From the NCBI GenBank assembly GCA_946414025.1, contig CAMKMX010000031.1:1-33057 (forward strand): DNA of 33,057 nt. The letters run 5' to 3'. The stretch comes from an uncultured Fibrobacter sp. Its GTDB lineage: Bacteria; Fibrobacterota; Fibrobacteria; Fibrobacterales; Fibrobacteraceae. The position numbers and the translations under genes are program-made. Positions 14,023 through 22,187 of the stretch are shown piece after piece. Numbering within the stretch: position 1 is the first letter of the stretch; every line of letters starts with the position of its first letter. The notes under the pieces are model-generated. The model saw only the letters and a list, made by a program, of their open reading frames with translations, ran no database searches and was not told where the DNA came from.

Positions 14023-14441
14023 TTCTCGTTCCTCCGTACCGCCTTGCGGTTGTCGCTCAAAAAATTAAAAATGGACTTGCCGATAATGCTTGTCATGGGA
14101 ATCGTACAGGCGATACCCTTGCCACCCGCGATGGTGTTGAATTTTTCTTCGATGCTTTCCAGGGCCGCCTTGAGCTTGTCCTCGCCTATTACGCTCAGAA
14201 TGACCGCACGCTCGGAATCCACCAGACCGATGGCCGTAAGAACTTCCTGAGAGGCGGTTCCCCTGCCATAAAAGACCATCTGCATGTTCACGCCAAAAGA
14301 CTGGATGTGGTCCATGTAAAAATCCGCCTTGGCGCGGTTCACCATGGTCACGAGAATCTTGAGGCGGTTCATGGACACCTTGGAATGCCCATCGGGAGAC
14401 CCGCTTCTCTTTCGCCTGACCTGTCTTTCCTTTTCAGCCAT
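14019..14441 (-). CDS. P-II-like regulatory protein (first of a pair)
   Basis: 140 residues. After a basic N-terminal tail of 23 residues (rich in Arg/Lys) the P-II-like domain starts at MNRLKILVTMV, with MVFYGRGTASQEVL and GKGIACTIPMTSIIG as the GRGT and closing-strand motifs. The ATG at 14441 is preferred over the internal ATG at 14372 because AGGGAG stands 6 nt before it. It begins 8 nt after the DUF1538 stop and overlaps the second P-II-like gene by 4 nt. The two paralogues may form a heterotrimer or act on the two halves of the membrane protein; this is inference. Confidence 0.78.
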   Translation of the reverse strand: MAEKERQVRRKRSGSPDGHSKVSMNRLKILVTMVNRAKADFYMDHIQSFGVNMQMVFYGRGTASQEVLTAIGLVDSERAVILSVIGEDKLKAALESIEEKFNTIAGGKGIACTIPMTSIIGKSIFNFLSDNRKAVRRNEK

Positions 14442-14449
14442 ACCGCTCC

Positions 14450-15982
14450 CTACACAAAGTCTATAATCTGCTCGTCGTCGGCATCCTGGATACGGCGCAT
14501 CATGTTGCGGTTCCTGAAGAACCGAGAAACGATGGCCTTGAAGCCGAGAATCTGGATGGTAATCAAGGGAGTCATGGCCACCATGGCCACGATACCGAAA
14601 GCATAACTCAGAATGGAATCGTCACCGCCGTGGATGACGGAGCAAGCCCCGATAGAAAGAGGCAGTATAAAGCTGGAGGTCAAGGGCCCGCTGGCCACAC
14701 CACCCGAGTCGAAGGCGATAGCCGTATAAAGCTTGGGCACAAAGAACGACAGACCGAGGGAAACAAAATAGCCGGGAATCAGGTAGTAAATCAGGGGGAA
14801 GCCCATGTAGATGCGGAACATGGAAAGCCCGATAGAAACGCCCACGCCGATAGAAAGGGCCACCAGCATGGAACGCTTGGTCACGAGGCCGCCGGTAATT
14901 TCTTCGACCTGCCTGTTCAGCACGTGCACCGCAGGTTCTGCAAGCACCACCACCATGCCGATGACAAAGCCCGATGCCACGAGAATATGGGGGCTTTTGG
15001 CCAGGGCGCGGCCAAGCTCAAAGCCCACGGGCATAAAGCCAATCTTCACCGCCGTCAAAAATATCAGGAGCCCTGCAAAGGTATAGCAGATGCCGAACCC
15101 GATTCTAAGAAGGCTATTGCGGGAAAGCTTGAAGGCAAAAAACTGGAGCACCATGAAAAACACCACAATTAGTGCCAGGGCAACAAACACCTCTTTGGCC
15201 ACCTCAAGGACAGTCGGAATAAAATGGCTACCGAGGCATGCGTCTACAGAATAGGCCGCAGGCTCAAGGGAATAAGTCAGGTCGCCCTTAGAAAAGAGAA
15301 CCAATCCCATAAGGGCAAGAATTGGACCCACGGAACAAAGGGCAATCAGGCCGAAGCTGTTCTCGCCCGCGTTCTTTCCGCCAATGGCGCCGGCCACACC
15401 CACGCCCAGCGCCATGATAAAGGGAACCGTAATAGGGCCCGTCGTCACGCCGCCCGAATCAAAAGCCAGCGGGACAAAAATTTCCCTGCCCATGGACACC
15501 ATGAGCATGCCCAGCATGAAAAGCACCATGTAAAAAAAGATGATGATGCTTGAAAGATCCAGCCTGAAAACAATCTTGATAATCGAAAGCAGCAGGAACA
15601 GCCCCACGCCAACGCCCACCGTGGCCACCAGCAGCGTGGGGTGTACCGCCTGCTTGACCTGGTCCGCCAGCACCGAAAGGTCGGGTTCTGCAATGGTGAT
15701 GAGCACGCCCATGGCAAAACAGACCGAAGCGAGCAGCTGCAACTTGCGGGACTTGGCAAGGCCAGAGCCCACCTGTTCGCCCATAGGCGTCATGGCAAGG
15801 TCCGCCCCCAGATTGAAAAGTCCGATTCCCGCGATGAGGAATACCGCACAGACCAAAAAAACAACCAGTTCCTTTGTAGAAAGTTCCACCAGGGGCGTAA
15901 AGGAAAGAAACAGCACAATCAAGGTGACCGGCAGCACCGACGAAAACGCCTCGTGAAGTTTTTCAAAGAAGGACTTGAACAT
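14450..15982 (-). CDS. DUF1538 family membrane transporter
   Basis: 510-residue polytopic membrane protein made of two similar halves: AFDSGGVTTGPITVPFIMAL in the first and AFDSGGVASGPLTSSFILPL in the second, each preceded by an IAEPDLSVLADQV or LAEPAVHVLNRQV motif. This is the single-chain form of DUF1538. A DUF1538 pair (UmpAB) from a Halomonas has been reported as a cation/proton antiporter; transport here is inferred from that. The frame runs on 48 codons upstream into the FKBP gene, but MFKSFFEKL is the natural start; its ATG overlaps the FKBP stop by one base (TAATG). The pair of P-II-like genes follows. Confidence 0.85.
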   Translation of the reverse strand: MFKSFFEKLHEAFSSVLPVTLIVLFLSFTPLVELSTKELVVFLVCAVFLIAGIGLFNLGADLAMTPMGEQVGSGLAKSRKLQLLASVCFAMGVLITIAEPDLSVLADQVKQAVHPTLLVATVGVGVGLFLLLSIIKIVFRLDLSSIIIFFYMVLFMLGMLMVSMGREIFVPLAFDSGGVTTGPITVPFIMALGVGVAGAIGGKNAGENSFGLIALCSVGPILALMGLVLFSKGDLTYSLEPAAYSVDACLGSHFIPTVLEVAKEVFVALALIVVFFMVLQFFAFKLSRNSLLRIGFGICYTFAGLLIFLTAVKIGFMPVGFELGRALAKSPHILVASGFVIGMVVVLAEPAVHVLNRQVEEITGGLVTKRSMLVALSIGVGVSIGLSMFRIYMGFPLIYYLIPGYFVSLGLSFFVPKLYTAIAFDSGGVASGPLTSSFILPLSIGACSVIHGGDDSILSYAFGIVAMVAMTPLITIQILGFKAIVSRFFRNRNMMRRIQDADDEQIIDFV

Positions 15983-17403
15983 TACTCGCCCAGATACTCC
16001 ACAGCAAAGATAAGAGTGGAGCCTCCGGGAATAGGTCCATGAGCACGTGAACCATAAGCTAGCCCGGGAGGCACAATCAGGATACGCTTTTCGCCGGGGA
16101 GCATTCCTGCCACACCCAGGTCCCAACCGCGAATCACGTGACCACCCCCTAGAGGGAACCTGAGTTCCTGACCGCGGTCACGAGAACTATCGAACTTATG
16201 GCCATTGACAAGCCAGCCCGTATAGTGGACACTGACATTAGTACCCGAACGGGCAGGTTCGCCTTCGCCGGGCTTGATAACGGCGTAACGCAGGCCTTCA
16301 GGGCCATTTTCAAAAGAAAGGGTGGTGGTATCCGGGAAAAAGTCCATATTGGCAATCACGGCAGAGTCCACTTCGGATTCCAGCAACTCTACACGGAACA
16401 CAAGGGTAGAATTGGAGGGAATCATAGTGTATGCCATCGCCCCATAGCCCATACCAGGAGACACCCGAAGCCAGCGGACTCCGCCTTCGCGCATACCTTC
16501 CAAGCCCTGTTCCCAGCCCCTGATAAGCTTACCGTTCCCCAGCATCACCTCTAAAGGCTTGCCCAAATCCTTGGAACTACCGAACTTGCGGCCAGAAAGA
16601 AGCCAGCCGGTGTAATGGGTCTTGAGGCTCGCTCCCGGAACTGCGGGCTTGCCCGTGCCTACTTTTTCGTCGTAGGCCTTAAGCCCCTTCGAAAGTTCAT
16701 TCCACTTGAGTCCCTCTACGTTTTGCGGAAACTTGTCCGGTTCCATGGGCGGGTCGGCGTGGACTAGCTCCACCTCGAAGTACAGGTCGGAATTGGGCGG
16801 GATGTTTTCTAGGGAACGGTCGCCATAAGCCATGACCGCAGGCACCGTCAGGTAGCGAATTTCCCCAACCTTCATGCCCAAGATTCCCTTTTCCCAACCG
16901 AGAATGACCTGGCCCACACCCAAAGTAAATTCCAGAGGCTCTCCTCCATAGGTACTGATGTACAACCACTTGTCCTTGTAGCGAGCGATGCTATCCGCAT
17001 TGGTGACATCGACGGCAGCGGAATCCGTAGGAGCGGGTACGGCGACTTTTGAGTCCTTAGCCACTTCTGCGGTTGCAGCTTTCGAATCCTTCGACTTAGC
17101 GGCATCCTGGGCGGTTTTTGCCGTATCGGCAGGTGCGGCCTTGACGCTGTCTGCCGTCACAGAATCTGCAGATGTCTCTGGCGTTGCAAATTCCAGGGCC
17201 GCCAGGGAATCCTCGTAGGCCTTTTTCCGCATTTCTTCCATTCGCAGGCTGTCAAGAATCAGGTAGCCCTTAAAATGGACCTTGATAAGCTGGCCCTTGC
17301 GAATCTCGTCGCCCTGGCCGTCCCTGACGCTTTCTATGTTAAAAGGGATAGCCCACAGATTACAAAACAGCGCGAGGACCAAGAAAATCTTCAATTTCGG
17401 CAT
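15982..17403 (-). CDS. secreted protein with three FKBP-type peptidyl-prolyl isomerase domains
   Basis: 473 residues with a signal peptide (MPKLKIFLVLALFCNLWA). Three FKBP domains follow: about 22-205, 225-345 and 360-473. The third is canonical (VHYTGWLVNG, FDSSRDRG, VIRGWDLGVAGM, VPPGLAYG); the second is similar (THYTGWLLSG, LIRGWEQGLEGM). The first is broken by an Ala/Asp/Ser/Lys-rich insert of about 85 residues between its early strands and KWLYISTYGGEPLEF, and keeps VILGWEKGILGMKVG. Presumably a periplasmic folding helper. GGAG stands before the ATG. It is the first gene of the operon with DUF1538 and the P-II-like pair, joined by a 1-nt overlap, an unexpected partnership. Confidence 0.9.
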   Translation of the reverse strand: MPKLKIFLVLALFCNLWAIPFNIESVRDGQGDEIRKGQLIKVHFKGYLILDSLRMEEMRKKAYEDSLAALEFATPETSADSVTADSVKAAPADTAKTAQDAAKSKDSKAATAEVAKDSKVAVPAPTDSAAVDVTNADSIARYKDKWLYISTYGGEPLEFTLGVGQVILGWEKGILGMKVGEIRYLTVPAVMAYGDRSLENIPPNSDLYFEVELVHADPPMEPDKFPQNVEGLKWNELSKGLKAYDEKVGTGKPAVPGASLKTHYTGWLLSGRKFGSSKDLGKPLEVMLGNGKLIRGWEQGLEGMREGGVRWLRVSPGMGYGAMAYTMIPSNSTLVFRVELLESEVDSAVIANMDFFPDTTTLSFENGPEGLRYAVIKPGEGEPARSGTNVSVHYTGWLVNGHKFDSSRDRGQELRFPLGGGHVIRGWDLGVAGMLPGEKRILIVPPGLAYGSRAHGPIPGGSTLIFAVEYLGE

Positions 17404-17480
17404 AAAAACTCCTACCCCACAAGATAGAAAATGCTAGTTTTACAGAGTAAGGTTTTTCCACAGTTGAACGGAAAAAGAAT

Positions 17481-18047
17481 ATGCTATCTGTTGTTATCGT
17501 CATAACGATTGTCGTGCTGTCCATTATTCTTGCGGCCATCGGCGCCTACGTGGTTATCCACAGCACCGAAGAAAAAGAAGAACCCAAGCCGGTCATTGAC
17601 GTTTCCGGCCAGTATGCCGTAGTGGTCCGCCCCGCACGGGAATCCCTCACCAACGTAAAGCCCTCCGAAGTATCGCTCCGCTCCTGGCTAGATACCCAGA
17701 CGCAGCTCACTCCCGAACAGCGGGAAGAATATATCCGCCAGTGGAACGCCTCTCTCGAAGAGACCATCCGCACCATCGACGAGGGCGACAAGAACGGCAC
17801 CGTCACCTACCGCATCGAACTTGGCCCCAAGGGCAAGAATTACGTGAAGTTCGTCGGCGAAGACAACTTTATTACCCGCGAACAAATCCGGAACCACGCC
17901 GAAATTTTGCCGCCCTACGTGCTGGGCTGCGACTGCAAGCTTTTGCCCAAGCAGCCCTGGGAAAACCCCAGCAAGTCCGGCTGGAAGGCCGTTGTGCCCT
18001 CCCACGGAAGCACCTACGAAGTCCCCGACTGGAGGCAACTTGCGTAA
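17481..18047 (+). CDS. membrane-anchored protein of unknown function, partner of the PorV-like gene
   Basis: 188 residues. One N-terminal hydrophobic span (MLSVVIVITIVVLSIILAAI) is followed by an acidic-basic linker and a soluble domain facing the periplasm. The domain includes PEQREEYIRQWNASLEE and ends in a Trp/Pro-rich part (KQPWENPSKSGWKAVVP). Two Cys occur in GCDCKLLPK. No family is recognised. Its 3' end overlaps the PorV-like start by 8 nt and holds that gene's GGAGG ribosome site, so the two are translationally coupled and probably act together. It is divergent from the FKBP gene. The ATG has only a weak GGA upstream. Confidence 0.6.
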   Translation: MLSVVIVITIVVLSIILAAIGAYVVIHSTEEKEEPKPVIDVSGQYAVVVRPARESLTNVKPSEVSLRSWLDTQTQLTPEQREEYIRQWNASLEETIRTIDEGDKNGTVTYRIELGPKGKNYVKFVGEDNFITREQIRNHAEILPPYVLGCDCKLLPKQPWENPSKSGWKAVVPSHGSTYEVPDWRQLA

Positions 18048-20226
18048 ATCCCTCCTTGCCCTCCTGATAGCGGCACCGGTCCTGACCCATGCCGCAGGAT
18101 CCGCCATTATCACCCTGGAAATGCCCGTAGGCGCCCGCCAGCTGGGTATGGGCGAAGTAGGTGCCGCCGTGGCCGACGACGCCACCGCCATGTTCTACAA
18201 CCCGGCAGGACTTGCCTTTGGCCCCCTGGCCGACGAATGGCGCATGTCCTACCCCGCCGATTCCAAGACCGCCCCCTTCTTTACCAAGATGGCGGCCCGC
18301 AGCAAGAACGGCTTTTTCGCCAAGAGCGAACTCTGGGCCGGAACCGCCCAAGGCATCCTCCGTTACGACGGAGAGCAGTGGGTGGATTACCACTCCGTCA
18401 CCCTGCAAGGCAACGCCAAGATCAAGGACGCCGTAAAAGTTTATGTGGGTACGGAGCGCGGTATCGACGAATACTCCCGCCAGGTGAAAAAGTTCAACGA
18501 CATCAAGTCCGCCGAAGAGGAATCCGACGTGGTAGAAGTCAAGATGCCCTGGAACCTGGTGGTAAACGACACCATCACGGCCATCATCTACGACAACCGC
18601 ACCGAAAAACTCTGGGTAGGCACTCCCAAGAGCCTCTTCCGCTTTGACGGCAAGGCCTGGAAAAACTACGACGAAGAACTGGGCAGCAGGCGCATCACCG
18701 CCCTGGTGAACCAAGGCGCAAGCCTCTGGATAGGCACCGACAACGGTCTCTTCTTGTACCGCAACGGACAGTTCGAGCAAAAGGGCAAGGTGCTTCCCAG
18801 CCAGAAAATCAACGCCCTGGTGTGGTCCGAAAACCGCAAGGAACTGTTTGTGGCCGTCGAAGGCGCAGGCGTTGCCCGCCTGGTTCCCAAGAAAAGCGTT
18901 AACGACAAGGACCGCTGGAGCCTCTTCACCGAAGAAGACGGCATCATGGACCTGAACCCGAAGGCCCTTGCCGTCGATAGTTCCGGCCACGTATGGGCCA
19001 GCCACAAAGAAGGCCTCTCCCATTTCAACCTGCGCAAGTGGGAACAGATCAAGTTCGAAGGCAACACCATCAACGACATCTCGGTGGACCGCAAGGGCGC
19101 CATCTGGATTGCAACGGACAAGGGCGTCTGGCGCCACCTGCCGGACTACGCCACCGCCAGCGGCCGCAAGGCAGAACTGGAACGGGGCACCGCCGAAGCC
19201 GAAGGCGACGTCAAGAGCGACGACGAATGGACCCACTACCACAGCGGCAACGGACTTTCGGTAAACAAGGTGTGGGCGGTTCTCCCCCAGGGTAACGACG
19301 TTTGGTTCAGCACCGCAAACGGCATGGAGCAGTACAAGGACGCCGACTACCAGCTCACCGCCTTCTATGAAAAGCTTTTGCCCATCTTGAACATCCCCGA
19401 CCTGTACCACCTCTACGGCGGTATGACGGTTCCCATGGGAGACTGGGGCACCATCGGCTTCCACGTGAACTTTGTGAGCTTCGGTTCCACGGTGGTTTCC
19501 GGCGATATCGACGCCGACGACCTGGTGGCCTACAACAGTTCCGAAATCGTGGGCGGCGTGAGCTACGGCACCCGTTTCCCCGGGAACATCGGTCTTGGAC
19601 TTTCCATCAAGTTCTTCTATTCTGACCTGAGCTCCGGAGCCGCCGCCGGCGAAGAGGAGGCAACCACCTTCGGCTACGCCTTCGACGTGGGCATCCTCAA
19701 GAAGGGCGTTGTTTTAGACAAACTAAATCTAGCCTTGGTTCTCGCCAACATCGGCCCCAGCGTCTACTACGTGGACAAGACCATCGAAGACCCCATCCCC
19801 CTCACCTGGCGGCTAGGGATTTCGTATGAACTCTTGGCTCTTGCCGACTACAAGTGGATCGTAGCCGCCGACTACAACCGCGAAGTGGTCTATGACGACA
19901 GCAAGGGCGACCCCGAACCCTTCTACATCGCCTGCTGGAAATCCATCGCCAACCCAGAACGGGGCGGACACGGCGCCACCGCCGCCAAGAACTCCCTGAT
20001 GCAGGGCGTGTTTAACGTAGGTACGGAATTCATCTACGCCAACACCATCGCGCTCCGCCTGGGCTACCTCTACGATGACGTGGGCCAGCGTAGCGAAGTG
20101 GACTTCGGTTTCGGCTTCATGATTTCGGACATGCTGCAGTTCGACTTTGCCACCATCCGCGACGTAGGTGACAACGATGGCGTCCGCGACGGACAGATGC
20201 GATTTGGCATGCTGTTCAAGTTCTAG
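18040..20226 (+). CDS. PorV/PorQ-type outer-membrane protein with an inserted beta-propeller
   Basis: 728 residues. Signal peptide MRKSLLALLIAAPVLTHAAG, then a PorV-like first strand region (MPVGARQLGMGEVGAAVADD, ATAMFYNPAGLA). From about residue 85 to 435 the barrel is interrupted by propeller-type repeats like those of two-component sensor propellers: LWVGTPKSLFRFDGKAW, LWIGTDNGLFLYRNGQF, VWASHKEGLSHFNLRKW, IWIATDKGVWRHL. The barrel resumes at AFYEKLLPILNIPDLYHLYG and ends MRFGMLFKF. PorV proteins carry cargo or help export at the outer membrane; the propeller may bind a ligand or partner. Start: TTG at 18040, 4 nt after GGAGG; it begins the signal peptide, whereas the upstream ATG at 17992 would add 16 residues that break it. 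Confidence 0.75.
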   Translation: MRKSLLALLIAAPVLTHAAGSAIITLEMPVGARQLGMGEVGAAVADDATAMFYNPAGLAFGPLADEWRMSYPADSKTAPFFTKMAARSKNGFFAKSELWAGTAQGILRYDGEQWVDYHSVTLQGNAKIKDAVKVYVGTERGIDEYSRQVKKFNDIKSAEEESDVVEVKMPWNLVVNDTITAIIYDNRTEKLWVGTPKSLFRFDGKAWKNYDEELGSRRITALVNQGASLWIGTDNGLFLYRNGQFEQKGKVLPSQKINALVWSENRKELFVAVEGAGVARLVPKKSVNDKDRWSLFTEEDGIMDLNPKALAVDSSGHVWASHKEGLSHFNLRKWEQIKFEGNTINDISVDRKGAIWIATDKGVWRHLPDYATASGRKAELERGTAEAEGDVKSDDEWTHYHSGNGLSVNKVWAVLPQGNDVWFSTANGMEQYKDADYQLTAFYEKLLPILNIPDLYHLYGGMTVPMGDWGTIGFHVNFVSFGSTVVSGDIDADDLVAYNSSEIVGGVSYGTRFPGNIGLGLSIKFFYSDLSSGAAAGEEEATTFGYAFDVGILKKGVVLDKLNLALVLANIGPSVYYVDKTIEDPIPLTWRLGISYELLALADYKWIVAADYNREVVYDDSKGDPEPFYIACWKSIANPERGGHGATAAKNSLMQGVFNVGTEFIYANTIALRLGYLYDDVGQRSEVDFGFGFMISDMLQFDFATIRDVGDNDGVRDGQMRFGMLFKF

Positions 20227-20229
20227 TGG

Positions 20230-21588
20230 TTAGTGCAAGCCGGACAAGTCCAGTCGCGGCATTTTCGGCAATGGCGTGGCGGCTTCGTTTAGGAACATTA
20301 TCATGTAGATGGGGAAATAGGTGATTTTCCCACGAACGGAGACATTTGCATTTGCGAATACGAATGCCTGTGGAATGTCGTAATTCTCTATTTGCAGCAC
20401 GTTGTTCAAGGCGGAATGCTTGGTATAATCCTTGCCGCTCTTGACTTCGATGGGGAGGCATTTGCCTTCATATTCGATGACAAAATCGAGTTCGCCGAGT
20501 TTCTTGCTGTTGAAATAGTAGCCGTCATAGCCGTGGGTGCGCAGTTCTTGGGCGACTGCGTTTTCAAAGATGGCTCCACAGTTCATGTCGTGCCCGCCCT
20601 GCAACAGCTGCATCTGCGAAGCCCGCCCGTAGCTTGTCGTCAAGAGCCCAACATCAGAAAGGAACAGCTTGAACAAATTGTTCTGCTTGTTGATTTTCAA
20701 CGGTACCACAGGTTCTGTCGTATTGAAAGTCGGTATGGCGACGCCCGCGTCAATAAGCCAGTTGAAGCTGTTCTCGTAACGGCCGAATTTCTGCTTGGCT
20801 CCAAGGTCCGCGAACATGTAACGCTTGTTCTTGGAGTTCAACTCAGAAGGAATCAAGTCGTAAGTGCTTATCAGGTGAAGTTTGCGTTCCTTCTCGTATT
20901 TTGAAAAATCCCACCTGTACTGCTTGAGAATGTCCTTGTGGATTCGCGTGACGGCGTTCAGGTCGTTTGAATCAACGAACTCCTGCACAGCGGCCGGCAT
21001 GCCTCCGACAATCAGGTAGGTATAGAAGGCATCTAGAATCTTGTTGTGGACAAATTCTTCGACGGGGGTCTTGTCGGTAAAGTTTTCCCGCAGCCGCGCC
21101 AGTGCGTCGGCAGGAATTTTCTGTGCAATCAGGAATTCCTCGAAATCCATCGGGAACATCTCGATAACTGGCAAGTAGCCAACCGGAGCCGAACGAAGGT
21201 CCGTTAGTTCCACGCCCAGGAGCGAGCCGCTAAGGACATACCGGAACGAGCCTTCCTCTACGAGGAACTTTATGGCCGTCAGGATTTCCTTGTATTCCTG
21301 CACCTCGTCCAGAAAGATGACAGTTTTCCCCTTGGTGAGTTCCTTCCGCGTGGCAAACTGGAGTCGCGTAAAGAACGCCGAAAAATCCTTGTTCTTGGCG
21401 GATTCGAGCAACCCCAGCAGTTCGGGACTCTTCAAGAAGTTGATTTCGACGAAATTTTGACTATTTGACTCAAGAATGCGTCTTATAAGGAATGTTTTCC
21501 CCGTCTGACGGGCTCCCGTCAGCAAAACGGCTTTTTTTTCGCTTTTTAGCCAATTTTTAAGCAAAATTTCGTTCTTGCGGTATAGCAT
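20230..21588 (-). CDS. AAA-family ATPase with DUF4143 domain
   Basis: 452 residues. Residues 25-32 GARQTGKT are the Walker A loop and IFLDEVQ at 91-97 the Walker B. The C-terminal part (about 300-440) is DUF4143-like and ends with a PD-(D/E)XK-style strand pattern, ELDFVIEYEGKCLPIEVKSG. These stand-alone ATPases are common in anaerobes and often present in many copies; their role is not settled (suspected defence or toxin-antitoxin-like behaviour). It converges on the PorV-like gene with only 3 bp between the stops and no terminator there. Three GGTAA-type motifs spaced by 32 bp lie directly upstream, the last 4 nt from the ATG. Confidence 0.85.
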   Translation of the reverse strand: MLYRKNEILLKNWLKSEKKAVLLTGARQTGKTFLIRRILESNSQNFVEINFLKSPELLGLLESAKNKDFSAFFTRLQFATRKELTKGKTVIFLDEVQEYKEILTAIKFLVEEGSFRYVLSGSLLGVELTDLRSAPVGYLPVIEMFPMDFEEFLIAQKIPADALARLRENFTDKTPVEEFVHNKILDAFYTYLIVGGMPAAVQEFVDSNDLNAVTRIHKDILKQYRWDFSKYEKERKLHLISTYDLIPSELNSKNKRYMFADLGAKQKFGRYENSFNWLIDAGVAIPTFNTTEPVVPLKINKQNNLFKLFLSDVGLLTTSYGRASQMQLLQGGHDMNCGAIFENAVAQELRTHGYDGYYFNSKKLGELDFVIEYEGKCLPIEVKSGKDYTKHSALNNVLQIENYDIPQAFVFANANVSVRGKITYFPIYMIMFLNEAATPLPKMPRLDLSGLH

Positions 21589-21590
21589 TT

Positions 21591-21665
21591 GTTACCTTTT
21601 TCTATTAAATATAATCAAAAAATTTACCTTTTCCAATAAAATTCACTTAAAAAATTTACCTTTTC
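21591..21665 (-). promoter_or_regulatory. three motifs (GAAAAGGTAAATTTTTT-type) at exact 32-bp spacing
   Basis: Plus-strand AAAAAATTTACCTTTTC occurs identically at 21617..21633 and 21649..21665. A shorter version, GTTACCTTTTTC, is at 21591..21602. The ACC triplets fall at 21594, 21626 and 21658, exactly 32 bp apart (about three helical turns). On the minus strand the motif nearest the gene also supplies AAAAAGG as ribosome site for the ATPase. Probably operators or stacked promoter elements. Confidence 0.6.
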
Positions 21666-21813
21666 TAAAATCCTTTTTTTCTCAAAAAAACGATCACTTG
21701 TGGAAATAATAATGTAATTTATTCCCTGTATGGCGAATTATGGACATAGATACTGCCGGCAGATGCTGGCCCGCCGTCCCCTAGCAGGGGCTTTTAGTCC
21801 TTACCCCCCCCCG

Positions 21814-21831
21814 TGTAAACTCTAGTTTACA
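21814..21831. repeat. dyad TGTAAACT-CT-AGTTTACA
   Basis: Perfect 8-bp arms with a 2-bp centre, directly after a run of nine C. It is followed by AAAACAA rather than T on the plus strand, so it is more likely a protein site or repeat edge than a terminator. Confidence 0.5.
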
Positions 21832-21882
21832 AAACAACCTGTACACCAGTTCCCTGAGCCTTATACCGGCGACAGGGTTAAA

Positions 21883-21907
21883 GGTCACTGAGCTCGCCGA
21901 AGTGACC
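21883..21907. repeat. dispersed repeat GGTCACTGAGCTCGCCGAAGTGACC
   Basis: Seven-bp arms GGTCACT / AGTGACC around GAGCTCGCCGA; a variant of the CACTTCG...GCTCAGTG family also present at 22022..22044. Confidence 0.6.
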
Positions 21908-21920
21908 CATATCCTTGCTT

Positions 21921-21955
21921 GTCATTGCGAGGGGTGTACGCCCCGAAGCAATCTC
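21921..21955. repeat. dispersed repeat GTCATTGCGAGG...CGAAGCAATCTC
   Basis: ATTGC / GCAAT arms around a GGGGTGTACGCCCC hairpin. The frame GTCATTGCGAG...GAAGCAATCTC is a form seen between genes in many bacterial genomes. Confidence 0.65.
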
Positions 21956-21991
21956 TTTCCCGAATTGTCATCCCCGACACACTCTTTTGTC

Positions 21992-22083
21992 ATCCCCGCG
22001 ACCTGTGGTGCCTGTGCTGAGTGGCACACTGAGCCTGTCGAAGTGCATTGTCGAAGCAAGCGAAGTCGAACCAACGCGGGGAT
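21992..22083. repeat. composite repeat: ATCCCCGCG ... CGCGGGGAT enclosing a CACTGAGCCTGTCGAAGTG element
   Basis: Nine-bp outer arms (21992..22000 and 22075..22083) of the ATCCCCGC type enclose 74 bp containing GCACACTGAGCCTGTCGAAGTGC (22024..22046 region) and TCGAAGCAAGCGAAGTCGAA. The layout mirrors 2631..2676. Confidence 0.6.
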
Positions 22084-22187
22084 CTTCTCCCCTTTTGCAT
22101 ACGCAAATCGCACTGTGCCGAAACCCGCACGGCATGGTGTGCATAAAATACAAGAATAAAGAACTTCTGTAGGGGGGAAATGAGACT

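Larger units (their letters stand above)
21666..22187. other. non-coding repeat cluster
   Basis: No gene is supported. The stretch has a weak CCCCT-AGC-AGGGG hairpin with CTTTT (21778..21795), a TGTAAACT / AGTTTACA dyad (21814..21831), a CCCTG...CAGGG dyad (21852..21877), and dispersed-repeat pieces at 21883..21907, 21921..21955 and 21992..22083. Open frames across it are formed by the repeats. Confidence 0.6.

Noticed and set aside
15983..16126. 48-codon N-terminal extension of the DUF1538 gene
   Set aside because: It is the shadow of the FKBP gene's 3' end; the TAATG overlap at 15982 is the natural start.
17872..19464. 530-codon minus-strand open frame
   Set aside because: It is antisense to the PorV-like gene and the end of its partner; composition is that of a shadow frame and no domain is seen.
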